Source of the DNA: Microbacteriaceae bacterium VKM Ac-2855
GTDB taxonomy: Bacteria; Actinomycetota; Actinomycetes; Actinomycetales; Microbacteriaceae
DNA: 64,000 bases
Direction: 5' to 3'
NCBI GenBank assembly: GCA_013204985.1
Contig: JABMLG010000009.1
Coordinates: 62,001-126,000 of the forward strand
Below the pieces are notes generated by a model. That model saw only the letters and a list, made by a program, of their open reading frames with translations, was not told the DNA's origin and ran no database searches. How positions within the stretch are numbered: position 1 is the stretch's first letter; each line of letters begins with the position of its first letter. A program made the translations under genes and the position numbers. Positions 1 to 8,050 of the stretch are shown one piece after another.

Positions 1-2
1 AC

Positions 3-560
3 GAACGGGTGCGGATGGCGACGGAGCGGTTCCGGGGTTCCGCCGACGACATCGACCGCGACGTGATCCGGTCCGTAACCGGTCCGCTGCTGGACATCGG
101 TTGCGGCCCGGGGCGCATGGTGCGCGCCGGGATCCTCGCCGGTGAGATGTCGCTCGGTATCGACATCTCCCGCGCCGCCGTCGAGATCGCAACCACCGCC
201 GGCCTCCCCGTCCTGCTTCGCTCCGTCTTCCAGGATCTACCCGGTGAAGGCACCTGGGGTGCGGCGCTACTCATCGACGGGAACATCGGCATCGGCGGTG
301 ATCCTCGTCACCTGCTCGAACGCTGCCACGACCTCGTCCGACCCGGCGGCCGACTGATCGTCGAGGCGCACCCCGACGCCCGACGCGACCGCATCTTCGA
401 CGCGATCCTGATCGACGATGAAGCCAGAACCGGGTCGCCCTTCCCCTGGGCCGAGATCGGTGTGATCCCCCTGCGCCGCTGCGCTGTGGAGTCGGGATGG
501 AACCTCCACAGGGAATGGCGCCGTGCCGGCCGCTCCTTCGCGGCGTACACGAAGGAGTGA
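3..560 (+). CDS. class I SAM-dependent methyltransferase, 5' end outside window
   Basis: The frame is open to the left edge of the window, so the gene probably starts upstream; the first start codon inside is GTG at 9. The protein carries the SAM-binding motif I (LLDIGCGPGR) and a later segment ending in a hydrophobic strand after an RPGG turn, as in Methyltransf_11/25 proteins. Substrate unknown. It ends 3 bp before the GTG of the following membrane protein, so the two are probably cotranscribed. The family call is firm, the target is not visible, and the N-terminal part may be missing. Confidence 0.75.
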   Translation, partial: ERVRMATERFRGSADDIDRDVIRSVTGPLLDIGCGPGRMVRAGILAGEMSLGIDISRAAVEIATTAGLPVLLRSVFQDLPGEGTWGAALLIDGNIGIGGDPRHLLERCHDLVRPGGRLIVEAHPDARRDRIFDAILIDDEARTGSPFPWAEIGVIPLRRCAVESGWNLHREWRRAGRSFAAYTKE

Positions 561-563
561 GCG

Positions 564-1898
564 GTGCGCCGCTCCGCTCAGCAATCGCGGGCGGCGGCGA
601 TCGGTCTCGTCGTCGCCGTGCTCCTCATCGTCGCAGCGATCGCGATCCCCGCCGTGACGGGGTGGGAGGTCTGGGCGAACCACTTCCCACCGCTCCACGC
701 CGAGTGGGCCCCGCACCTGGGCCCGGGAACGATTCCGGCGCTGATCCTCTCAGTTCTCGCCCTCCGCTACGCTGCGCGTGCCGCCGCACGGCTCACGTGG
801 CGCGAACTGCTGGTGTGGACCTTCCTCGCAACGTTGCTGTGGCTCGTGAGTCTCGCCCTCGTCGACGGACCGAACGGACTCGGCGCGATCCTCGACAGCA
901 GCCACGAATATCTGCAGACCGCCCGATCCATCACGGATGTGCCGGCCACCCTGCACGAATACATCTCGCGGATCCCGCTGCACTCCCCGGACAACTGGCC
1001 CACCCACGTCGCCGGACATCCACCCGGCGCCGTGCTGTTCTTCTGGGTGCTCGTCCAGCTCGGCTGGGGCGGCTGGCCCACTGTCGGTGCCGTTGTCATC
1101 CTCGCCGCGGCCACGACGCCACTCGCCGTGCTCATCACCCTCCGTCGTCTCGCCGCCGAGAACCTCGGGCGCACCGCAGCCCCGTTCCTCGTTTTCGGAC
1201 CCGCCGCGATCTGGACCGCCGTCTCCGCCGATGGACTGTTCGCCGCGGTCGCCGCGTGGGGCTTGTGCACCCTCGCCGTCGCCGCGACATCGACGCGGCG
1301 CTCGCCGATGATCCTGTGGAGCGTTCTGTCAGGCCTCCTGCTCGGCGCCTGCGTGATGCTCTCCTACGGGCTCCCCCTCCTGTGCCTCCTCGCGATCGCG
1401 ATCCTCCTCATCGCACGCAACGGGAGCCCTTTGCTGTGGGCTGTGCCGAGTGCGGTCGCCGTCGTGATCGCCTTCGCGATGGCCGGATTCGTCTTCTGGG
1501 ACGCGTACCCCGTCCTCGTACAGCGTTACTGGGACGGCATCGCTGCGCGGCGACCTCTCGACTACTGGATCTGGGGCAACCTCGCCGCGCTCGCCATCAG
1601 CAGCGGCCCTCTCGTCGGCGCCGCCATCGGCATCGCCGTCACAGGATCGTGGCGGCTGAGGCGTCTCGCCGACGATCACCGTGTCGTTGTGGCGCTCTCG
1701 CTCGCGGCCGTCGCGAGTGTCGTCCTCGCCGACCTCAGTCAGATGAGCAAGGCCGAAGTCGAACGGATCTGGCTCCCCTTCGTTCCCTGGCTGCTCCTCG
1801 CCACCGCGCTACTGCCCTCCCGCTGGCGCCGCTACGGCCTCGCGGGGCAACTCGGCTTCGCCGTCCTCACGCAACACCTGCTCTTCACAGGGTGGTGA
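564..1898 (+). CDS. polytopic membrane protein, possibly GT-C-like
   Basis: A 444-residue protein made almost entirely of hydrophobic segments, roughly 10-11 predicted membrane helices, with an N-terminal helix directly after an arginine-rich start. Between helices lies an extracytoplasmic-looking stretch rich in Pro, His and Trp (around residues 120-150, with WPTHVAGHPPG), which resembles the loops of GT-C type glycosyltransferases or mannosyltransferase-like integral proteins. No catalytic motif can be assigned with certainty. GTG start 3 bp after the methyltransferase stop, so it is probably in the same transcript. Function is not known; the GT-C idea is inference. Confidence 0.7.
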   Translation: MRRSAQQSRAAAIGLVVAVLLIVAAIAIPAVTGWEVWANHFPPLHAEWAPHLGPGTIPALILSVLALRYAARAAARLTWRELLVWTFLATLLWLVSLALVDGPNGLGAILDSSHEYLQTARSITDVPATLHEYISRIPLHSPDNWPTHVAGHPPGAVLFFWVLVQLGWGGWPTVGAVVILAAATTPLAVLITLRRLAAENLGRTAAPFLVFGPAAIWTAVSADGLFAAVAAWGLCTLAVAATSTRRSPMILWSVLSGLLLGACVMLSYGLPLLCLLAIAILLIARNGSPLLWAVPSAVAVVIAFAMAGFVFWDAYPVLVQRYWDGIAARRPLDYWIWGNLAALAISSGPLVGAAIGIAVTGSWRLRRLADDHRVVVALSLAAVASVVLADLSQMSKAEVERIWLPFVPWLLLATALLPSRWRRYGLAGQLGFAVLTQHLLFTGW

Positions 1899-2002
1899 TG
1901 AGCGCGTGGCCACACCTTTCCCGCACTCGTCGCATAACCGCGACGCGATCGACCGGTAGCGTCGATGCGGGGTCAGGCGGCCCCGCAGAACGGGAGCACG
2001 AC

Positions 2003-2872
2003 ATGGAACACGGAACGATCGTTTTCGCCGGGGGCGGCGTGGCCGGCATCGCCTGGGAGGTGGGCGTGCTCCAGGGCATCGCGGATGCGGATGCAGAACT
2101 CGCGGCACGACTTCTCGAGCCGTCGACCGCGTTCATCGGCACCTCGGCCGGATCCGCCGTCGCGGCGCAGTTGGGCACCGGAATCGCCCTCTCGGCGGCG
2201 TATGAAACGCAACTGGCCGACGAGACCGCGGATCTCGGCGCCGACGTCGATCGGGCGGCTTTGGAGCAGGCGTACGCCGAGGCGATCCAGGGCGCGACCT
2301 CACCGCAGGATGCCCGGCGCCGCATCGGTGCGCTCGCGCTGGCCGCGCCCGCCGGTGATGAGGATGCGCGCCGCGCCGTGATCGCCGCGCGACTGACGGA
2401 CCACCGCTGGCCGGAGCGCGATCTGCGCGTCACCGCTGTCGACACGGCGAGCGGTGATCTGCGCGTGTTCGACCGCGACAGCGACGTGCCCCTCGTCGAT
2501 GCGATCGCAGCGAGTTGCGCCGTACCCGGCGTCTGGCCGCCGATGACGATCGACGGAGCTCGGTACATGGACGGCGGCGTCCGTTCCGGCAGCAACGCGG
2601 ATCTCGCGGCCGGTTCGCCGTGGGTCCTGATCATCACGCCGCTCCCCGGCGTCGGCGCCCCCGGCATCGGGACCATTCCGACGAACGAACTCGAGGCGCT
2701 CGGATCCGCCGCTGTCGAGATCGTCTACGCCGACGCGGCGTCGATCGCGGCCTTCGGACCCAACTCGCTCGATCCGTCGACCCGCGTCGCATCGGCGCAG
2801 GCCGGGCGCGCATTGGGCGCGACGGCGGCGGGCCGCATCCGCTCTCTTCTCGCGGCGGCACCGGCGACGTAG
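2003..2872 (+). CDS. patatin-like phospholipase family protein
   Basis: 289 residues, starting at ATG 2003, chosen because a GGGAG lies 6-10 bp upstream. It shows the patatin layout: a glycine-rich oxyanion loop (AGGGVAG, residues 9-15), the nucleophile elbow GTSAG with Ser48, and the catalytic Asp in the DGG motif (YMDGGVRSGSNADL) in the C-terminal half. These Ser-Asp dyad enzymes hydrolyse acyl esters of lipids; the true substrate is unknown. It is short and has no signal peptide, so it is probably cytoplasmic. A second member of the same family lies at 42837, with a similar C-terminal segment (N/DP-x-TRV). Confidence 0.85.
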   Translation: MEHGTIVFAGGGVAGIAWEVGVLQGIADADAELAARLLEPSTAFIGTSAGSAVAAQLGTGIALSAAYETQLADETADLGADVDRAALEQAYAEAIQGATSPQDARRRIGALALAAPAGDEDARRAVIAARLTDHRWPERDLRVTAVDTASGDLRVFDRDSDVPLVDAIAASCAVPGVWPPMTIDGARYMDGGVRSGSNADLAAGSPWVLIITPLPGVGAPGIGTIPTNELEALGSAAVEIVYADAASIAAFGPNSLDPSTRVASAQAGRALGATAAGRIRSLLAAAPAT

Positions 2873-2900
2873 ATCGGCCGCGGGCATCGGCGGCCGGTGC

Positions 2901-3431
2901 TCAGCCGATGTCGCGCGTCGGCAGGATGCGGCGGTGCCCCTTCTTCGCGGACTCGATGACGGCGACGTACTCGCCGACGCGCTGGTACGTCACCAGCAGG
3001 TCCTCGGGCAGCGCGGAGCTCAGCACCCGGGCCGGTACGCCGTGCTCCGCACCCCGGTGCTCGCGCACCGTCTCGGCCACTACCTGACGCGCACGCGGCG
3101 AGAGAGCGTCGGCCCACCCCGAGACGATGCGCGCCAACTCGTCGAACTCCTCGTCGCCTCGACTCGGGTTCGACAGCAGCACGATCGGCACGTGTCCCGG
3201 TGAAACGGGTTGCCCCTCCGGGAGTACCTGGAACCCACCGGACTCCGTCATCCCCAGCCGTGGCAGAACGGCGATCCCCAGCGTCTTCTGCCGGGCCAGA
3301 TAGCCGGTGTCGCAGAAGTCCTGATACAGCCGGGCAATTCCGGTACCGCGCAGAGCGCGCGGCAGCACGACGTGAGCAACGAAGTCCGCTTCGGTGCGGA
3401 ACATCGCGCCACCGACCGGCAGTTCGATCAT
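2901..3431 (-). CDS. hypothetical protein
   Basis: 176 residues, ATG start. I do not recognise the family. The protein is soluble by eye, mixed alpha/beta, with no signal peptide, metal-binding cysteine set or nucleotide-binding motif. It follows the upstream small gene on the same strand by 10 bp, which suggests a two-gene operon, and it converges on the patatin-like gene with only 28 bp between them. Codon use matches the neighbours, so it is very likely a real gene. Confidence 0.6.
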   Translation of the reverse strand: MIELPVGGAMFRTEADFVAHVVLPRALRGTGIARLYQDFCDTGYLARQKTLGIAVLPRLGMTESGGFQVLPEGQPVSPGHVPIVLLSNPSRGDEEFDELARIVSGWADALSPRARQVVAETVREHRGAEHGVPARVLSSALPEDLLVTYQRVGEYVAVIESAKKGHRRILPTRDIG

Positions 3432-3441
3432 CGCGGTCGGC

Positions 3442-3747
3442 TCAGCTCTCGCCGCCCACCGCCGGCTCGCCGACGAACTCGTACGCCTCGCTCGCCAACT
3501 CCGACCACAGGTCCTGATCCTCGACGCGCACCCACCCCGCCGCGTCGGGTTGTTCGACGGCGATCTCGCGTTCGCGCAGATCCGCTGCCCGGTCCTCCGG
3601 CAGCTTCAGCACGAGCGCCTCACCGTCGAGGTAGGCGAACTCGTCGTCATCGACCAGCAGCGCATCGTCCGCCACGCTGACACCTTCTTCCTCCGCGAGT
3701 TCGAGGGTGAGTTCTTCGTACGCGCTGCGTGCGGATGCATCGGACAT
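3442..3747 (-). CDS. small acidic hypothetical protein
   Basis: 101 residues beginning at ATG 3747, chosen because a full AGGAGG lies at the proper distance; a longer frame upstream lacks one and overlaps the divergent gene's promoter. The sequence is acidic and resembles MmcQ/YjbR- or TfoX-type small domains (a helix with YEELTLELAEEEGV, then a strand pair and a GW-V strand), but the match is by impression only. First gene of a pair with the 176-residue protein downstream. Divergent from the histidine phosphatase gene at 3863. Confidence 0.6.
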   Translation of the reverse strand: MSDASARSAYEELTLELAEEEGVSVADDALLVDDDEFAYLDGEALVLKLPEDRAADLREREIAVEQPDAAGWVRVEDQDLWSELASEAYEFVGEPAVGGES

Positions 3748-3849
3748 GTGGGGCCTCCTCGCGAGCGTCGACACGGGCGCCGAGCACTCAGCACTCATTC
3801 TGTCGCTCTGACGCCGGGATCGGCCCACCGAGTCTCCCTCGCGCGCACC

Positions 3850-3855
3850 TAGGCT
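3850..3855 (+). promoter_or_regulatory. -10 element TAGGCT for a probable leaderless transcript
   Basis: TAGGCT ends 7 nt before the ATG of the histidine phosphatase. That spacing puts the expected transcription start at the A of the start codon, the arrangement of leaderless actinobacterial mRNAs. A GAAGAG in the gap could also serve as a ribosome binding site, so both readings are open. Confidence 0.5.
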
Positions 3856-3862
3856 GAAGAGC

Positions 3863-4540
3863 ATGGCCACTGTGATCCTCGTGCGGCACGGTCGCACCAC
3901 CGCGAACGTCCAGGGCATCCTGGCCGGTCGATCCGACGGAGTCGACCTCGACGATGTCGGCCGCGAACAGGCGGACCGTGCGGCGGAGCGCCTCGCGTCG
4001 CTCCCGTTGGTCGCCGTGGTCTCGAGCCCGCTGCTGCGCTGCCGCGAGACGGCGCAGAGAATTCTCGCGCGCCAGGCGGATGCGCCGTCCGCGCCGATCG
4101 AGAACGACATCACCGAGTGCGACTACGGCGAGTGGCAGGGCGGTTCGTTGCGCGAACTGGCGAAGGAACCGCTCTGGTCGGTCGTTCAGACGCAGCCGTC
4201 CGCGGCCGTGTTCCCGGGGGGCGAATCGTTGGCGGCGATGCAGGCGCGCTCGGTCGCCGCGATCCGTCGCCTCGATCGCGCCTTCGAAGCTGAACACGGG
4301 CCCGGCGCCGTCTGGGTCGCGGTCAGCCACGGCGACATCATCAAGTCGGTACTGGCCGACGCCCTCGGCAGCCACCTCGACCAGTTCCAGCGCATCAGCG
4401 TGGGGCCGGCGTCGCTCTCGATCGTTCGGTACGGCGCGAACCGCCCCGAGGTCGTAGCCACGAACACCACCGCGGGCGACCTCGATTTCCTCCGCGCGAT
4501 CGCGCCGGCGGGCGATGCACCCGTCGGTGGCGGCTCCTAA
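3863..4540 (+). CDS. histidine phosphatase, MSMEG_4193-type phosphomutase-like
   Basis: 225 residues. The N-terminal LVRHGRT motif provides the phospho-accepting His9, SSPLLRCRETA supplies the usual second arginine, Glu lies in the ECDYGEW segment, and SHGD carries the second catalytic His156, so the branch-1 histidine phosphatase active site is complete. Together with the next two genes (DUF3090, SCO1664) it forms a cluster conserved across Actinobacteria, in many genomes near the mycothiol ligase gene mshC; mshC is not in this window. The physiological substrate is not known. Its stop codon overlaps a TAAACT hexamer that may drive the next gene. Confidence 0.88.
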   Translation: MATVILVRHGRTTANVQGILAGRSDGVDLDDVGREQADRAAERLASLPLVAVVSSPLLRCRETAQRILARQADAPSAPIENDITECDYGEWQGGSLRELAKEPLWSVVQTQPSAAVFPGGESLAAMQARSVAAIRRLDRAFEAEHGPGAVWVAVSHGDIIKSVLADALGSHLDQFQRISVGPASLSIVRYGANRPEVVATNTTAGDLDFLRAIAPAGDAPVGGGS

Positions 4541-4543
4541 ACT
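4538..4543 (+). promoter_or_regulatory. -10 element TAAACT for a leaderless DUF3090 transcript
   Basis: TAAACT overlaps the stop codon of the upstream gene and ends 6 nt before the ATG at 4550. No ribosome binding site is seen in this gap. This suggests an internal promoter producing a leaderless message in addition to readthrough from the phosphatase gene. Confidence 0.45.
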
Positions 4544-4549
4544 GGAACC

Positions 4550-5092
4550 ATGTCCACGTTGGTACACGAGTACGACTGGCCCGACCGCGTTGTGGTCGGC
4601 ACCGTCGGTCGGCCCGGAGCACGCACCTTCTATCTGCAGGCCCGCGCAGGCTCGCGCATCACGAGCATCGCGTTGGAGAAGCAGCAGTCGGCGATCCTCG
4701 CCGAGAAGATCGACGAGATCCTCGACGAGTTGAGCAACGGATCCGGCAACGCGCTGACCATCCCGACGTCCACCCCGCTCGAACTCGTCGACAACGAACC
4801 GCTGGAACAACCCGTCGCGGAGCAGTTCCGCGCCGGTGCCATGGGGCTCGGCTGGGATCCGTCGACCGCTCAGGTGGTGATCGAGGCGTACGCGCTCGTC
4901 GAGGTGGAGGGCGACGAGGTGGAGCCCGATGTGGCGGAGGCGAGCGAGATGCTGCTCGTGCGGATGCCCGTGGGCACGGCGCGCGCCTTCGCGCAGCGCA
5001 CCCGCGAGATCGTCGGCGCCGGGCGGGCGATCTGCCCACGCTGCGGCAACCCGATGGACGCGGACGGACACGTCTGCCCCGCACCCGAGTGA
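4550..5092 (+). CDS. DUF3090 domain-containing protein
   Basis: 180 residues; DUF3090 is an actinobacterial family of unknown biochemical role. Visible features are a beta-rich N-terminal part, a helical middle that begins with LEKQQSAILAEKIDEIL, and a C-terminal zinc-ribbon half-site (CPRCGNP then CP near the end). It lies between the histidine phosphatase and SCO1664 genes and overlaps the latter by 4 bp (GTGA), so translation is coupled. The fixed gene trio suggests a common process, possibly phospho-transfer signalling given the kinase-like neighbour; that part is inference. Confidence 0.88.
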   Translation: MSTLVHEYDWPDRVVVGTVGRPGARTFYLQARAGSRITSIALEKQQSAILAEKIDEILDELSNGSGNALTIPTSTPLELVDNEPLEQPVAEQFRAGAMGLGWDPSTAQVVIEAYALVEVEGDEVEPDVAEASEMLLVRMPVGTARAFAQRTREIVGAGRAICPRCGNPMDADGHVCPAPE

Positions 5093-5844
5093 CCGCATCC
5101 GCGGAGCTCGAGCTGCTCGGGCGCATCCCCTCGGCGTCGAACGCGACCTTCTTCGCGCGCCTGGGCGAAGAGAACGTGGTCTACAAGCCGTCGGCGGGCG
5201 AGCGTCCGCTGTGGGACTTCCCGAAGGGCGACCTCGCGCAGCGCGAGGTCGCGGCCTACCGCGTGTCGGAAGCCTTCGGCTGGAACGTCGTGCCGCGCAC
5301 CTGGTTGGGCGACGGCCCGCTCGGTGAGGGGATGCTGCAGCTCTGGCAGGACGCGGACCCGGATCAGGACGCCGTCGACCTCGTCGCTGCGGACGCGGTG
5401 CCCGAGCACGGCTGGCGACACGTCTTCGACGGTACCGACGAGGACGACCGCCCCATCGCTCTCGTGCACGAGGACAGCACGGTGCTCCGGCGGATGGCGG
5501 TCTTCGACATCATCACCAACAACGCCGATCGCAAGGGAGCGCATGTGCTCGCCATGGCCGACGGACACCGTTTCGGGGTCGACCACGGGCTCACCTTCCA
5601 CGTCGAGCACAAACTGCGCACCGTGCTGTGGGGCTGGATCGGCGACGAACTGACCACCGACGAACTCGACGCGGTCGCGCGGGTGCGCGCCGACCTGGCA
5701 GGCGCCCTCGGCTCCGAACTGGGTGCGCTCTTGGCCGACGACGAGGTCTCCGCCTTCGCCGCTCGCTGCGATCGCCTGCTCCGCACGGGCCGCTTCCCCG
5801 GCCCACGCGGCGACATGCCCGCCGTCCCCTGGCCCCTGTTCTAA
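5089..5844 (+). CDS. SCO1664 family (PI3/4-kinase-like fold) protein
   Basis: 251 residues, GTG start inside the stop of the DUF3090 gene. The family has a fold related to phosphatidylinositol 3/4-kinases: an N-terminal strand with YKP (lysine as the candidate ATP contact), then DFPKG, a catalytic-loop-like segment IITNNADRKGAH and a metal-site-like FGVDHGLTFH. The D-x-K-x-x-H and D-H-G patterns are intact, so kinase or AMPylation activity is plausible, but no substrate is known. Last gene of the trio; it converges on the VWA gene across a long palindromic repeat. Confidence 0.85.
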   Translation: MTASAELELLGRIPSASNATFFARLGEENVVYKPSAGERPLWDFPKGDLAQREVAAYRVSEAFGWNVVPRTWLGDGPLGEGMLQLWQDADPDQDAVDLVAADAVPEHGWRHVFDGTDEDDRPIALVHEDSTVLRRMAVFDIITNNADRKGAHVLAMADGHRFGVDHGLTFHVEHKLRTVLWGWIGDELTTDELDAVARVRADLAGALGSELGALLADDEVSAFAARCDRLLRTGRFPGPRGDMPAVPWPLF

Positions 5845-5899
5845 CCCCGCAGCCCTTTTCCTGACGCCCCGCCCTGCCCTGCCCCGCCCCGCCTCCTGT

Positions 5900-5980
5900 C
5901 GGAAATGCAGGAGATCGCGGGACTTTCGCGGCAGCCAAGCGGATGCGCACGGTCACGACGCGCGATCTCCTGCATTTCCG
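5900..5980. repeat. long inverted repeat, 20-bp perfect arms
   Basis: CGGAAATGCAGGAGATCGCG (5900-5919) is repeated exactly in reverse complement at 5961-5980, with a 41-bp loop. It sits between two convergent genes (SCO1664 and the VWA gene). It could act as a bidirectional terminator or be a dispersed palindromic unit of REP type; no T-tract follows either arm. Confidence 0.85.
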
Positions 5981-5992
5981 GCATCGGGGCCG

Positions 5993-8050
5993 TCACCAGC
6001 CGCCGCGGTACCCCCATCCGCGACCGAACATGTCGTCGTAGCCGCCCTCACCCGCTGTGGTACCGCCGCCGTCGCGCGAGCCGAGGTAAGAACTGACGAC
6101 CGCGGCGCCGAGGTCGTCGGCCTCGGGCGCGACCACCGATCCGCCGACCCGCCGCGCCATCGAATCGATGAAGCGGGCCAGCCCCGGATCGTCACCGAGG
6201 CGGAAGAACGACGTGCGCGCCCCGAGGCGCATCGAGTTCTCCAGCTCCCGCACCGCGTACGCGATGGTCAGCGGGTCGGGCGGATACGCGAAATAGATCT
6301 CGCCGTCGGGCTCGAGGTGCGAGGTCGGTTCGCCGTCCGTCACGATGAGCAGCACGGGTTGAGCGTTCGGATGCTTGCGGAAGTGCCGGTTGGCCAGCAG
6401 CAGAGCGTGGTGCAGGTTGGTGCCCTTCTCCCACTTGCTGTCCAGGCCCACGAGCTTCTCGATATCCATCACCTCCGCCGCGCGCCCGAAGCCGATCAAC
6501 TGCAGTTCGTCACCGCGGAACCGGCTCGTGATCAGCGTGTGCAGCGCCAGCGCCGTGCGTTTCATCGGCACCCAGCGACCGTCCATCGCCATCGAGAACG
6601 AGGTGTCCACCAGCAGCGCGACGCAGGCCTGGGTGCGGTCCTCCGTCTCCTGCACTTCCACGTCGCCGATCTCGATCCGGATGCCCGCCCGCGCCGAACC
6701 GCCCGCGCTCGCCGTGCGGGTGATCGCGTTGGTCACGGTGCGGGTGACGTCCCAGGGCTCGGTATCGCCGAAGGCCCACTCGCGCGTGGCTCCGCTGCGC
6801 TCGCCGGACGCACCGGCTCGACTGACGTCTCGGCTGCCGCGCCGGCCCGACATCTTCTCGGCGACGTCGCGCAGCAGCGCCTTGCCCAGCTGGCGCATCG
6901 CCTTGGGAGAGAGCCGCAACTGCCCGTCGATTCCGCGTTTCACCGTGCCGGAGTCGCGCAGGGCCTTCTCCAGCTGCTGCAGCGCCCGAGCGTCGACAGC
7001 GGCCGCGTCGCCGAGCTGACGCGAGAGCTTCTCGAGATCGAGGTCGTCGATCCGCGAGCCCTCGTACGACTGCGCGAGCTGGTCCGCGAGTGCATCCAGG
7101 TCGGCGAGATCCTGGAACACACCGGTTCCGTCGCCGAGGCCGAGGCCGTCGTCGCCGTCCATTCGCTCGGCGCCGCTCCAGTCCTCACCTGGGCGTAGCG
7201 ATCGCAGCGTCTCGTCGAGCTGTCCGAGCGATGCCATCAGTTCGGGAGAGCCGAACGCCTCCTGCGCGAGCGCGTCGAGTTCTGCGCGCTGCTCAGCGGT
7301 CATCGAGTTGCGCATCCGCTGGGCCGCAGCCGCCCGTTGCGCGAGGGTGTCGAGCAGCTCGTCGATGTTCTCCGGATTCTCGGGGAAGTAGTCGCCGTGC
7401 TTCGCCATGAAGTCGTCGAACTCCTCCTGGCCCGCCTCGCCTCGGCGATGGGCCTCGAGCAGCTGATTCAGGTCCGTGAGCATCTCGGTGATCGCGGCCC
7501 GGTCCGCATCCGTCGCGTTCTCCAGGGCGTTCTTCATGCCGGCGAAACGCTGGTCGAGCATCTCGCGCCCGAGCAGATCCTTGATCTTCTCGAAGTCGGC
7601 ACGTGCTTCGCTGCTGCGCCACGGGTAGCCGTTCAGCTCGCTGACCGCGGCGGCCGGAGACGGCGGCAGATTGTCGAGCTGAATCTGCGCGAGTGCGCGA
7701 TCGCCCTCGTCCATGTCGACGTCGCGGGCGAGCTGCTTGCGCTCGGCGAGCACCGCCTTCTCGAGCAGATCCGCGATCTCCTGCAGTGTGCCGTCGAGAT
7801 TGTGCTTCTGCGCCAGTTCGCGCCGGCGCTCGGCGACGCGACGAGCGAGGTCGTCGAGGCCGGCCTGGTCGCGGCCGCCGCGTCGCAGGAACTCCCGCAT
7901 GGCACGCTCGGGCGACGATCCGCCCATCACGTCCTCACCGATCGCATCGAGCGCTTCGGTCAGGTCGACCGGAGGAGCGAGCGGATCGGGCCCGTCGACG
8001 TAGCGTCCGTAGCGCGCGTCCCGGCTGAGACGGCGGTTCGTTCTAGCCAT
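5993..8050 (-). CDS. VWA domain protein (CoxE/MoxR-associated type)
   Basis: 685 residues from ATG 8050; the longer frame upstream is inside the MoxR gene and was not used. The first two thirds are helical and charged. The C-terminal third is a von Willebrand A domain with the MIDAS motif DTSFS at about residue 480, followed by TDGEPTSH and a C-terminal Gly-rich tail. The start overlaps the end of the MoxR-type ATPase gene by 8 bp (ATGGCTAG), so the two are translated together. MoxR-VWA pairs work as chaperone-like systems that insert metals or remodel partner proteins; the client here is not visible. The gene converges on SCO1664 over the inverted repeat at 5900. Confidence 0.85.
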   Translation of the reverse strand: MARTNRRLSRDARYGRYVDGPDPLAPPVDLTEALDAIGEDVMGGSSPERAMREFLRRGGRDQAGLDDLARRVAERRRELAQKHNLDGTLQEIADLLEKAVLAERKQLARDVDMDEGDRALAQIQLDNLPPSPAAAVSELNGYPWRSSEARADFEKIKDLLGREMLDQRFAGMKNALENATDADRAAITEMLTDLNQLLEAHRRGEAGQEEFDDFMAKHGDYFPENPENIDELLDTLAQRAAAAQRMRNSMTAEQRAELDALAQEAFGSPELMASLGQLDETLRSLRPGEDWSGAERMDGDDGLGLGDGTGVFQDLADLDALADQLAQSYEGSRIDDLDLEKLSRQLGDAAAVDARALQQLEKALRDSGTVKRGIDGQLRLSPKAMRQLGKALLRDVAEKMSGRRGSRDVSRAGASGERSGATREWAFGDTEPWDVTRTVTNAITRTASAGGSARAGIRIEIGDVEVQETEDRTQACVALLVDTSFSMAMDGRWVPMKRTALALHTLITSRFRGDELQLIGFGRAAEVMDIEKLVGLDSKWEKGTNLHHALLLANRHFRKHPNAQPVLLIVTDGEPTSHLEPDGEIYFAYPPDPLTIAYAVRELENSMRLGARTSFFRLGDDPGLARFIDSMARRVGGSVVAPEADDLGAAVVSSYLGSRDGGGTTAGEGGYDDMFGRGWGYRGGW

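Noticed and set aside
497-2002. Long plus-strand frame in front of the first patatin gene
   Set aside because: It lies in another frame over the membrane protein gene, is very Arg-rich without domains, and the patatin motifs and ribosome binding site begin only at 2003.
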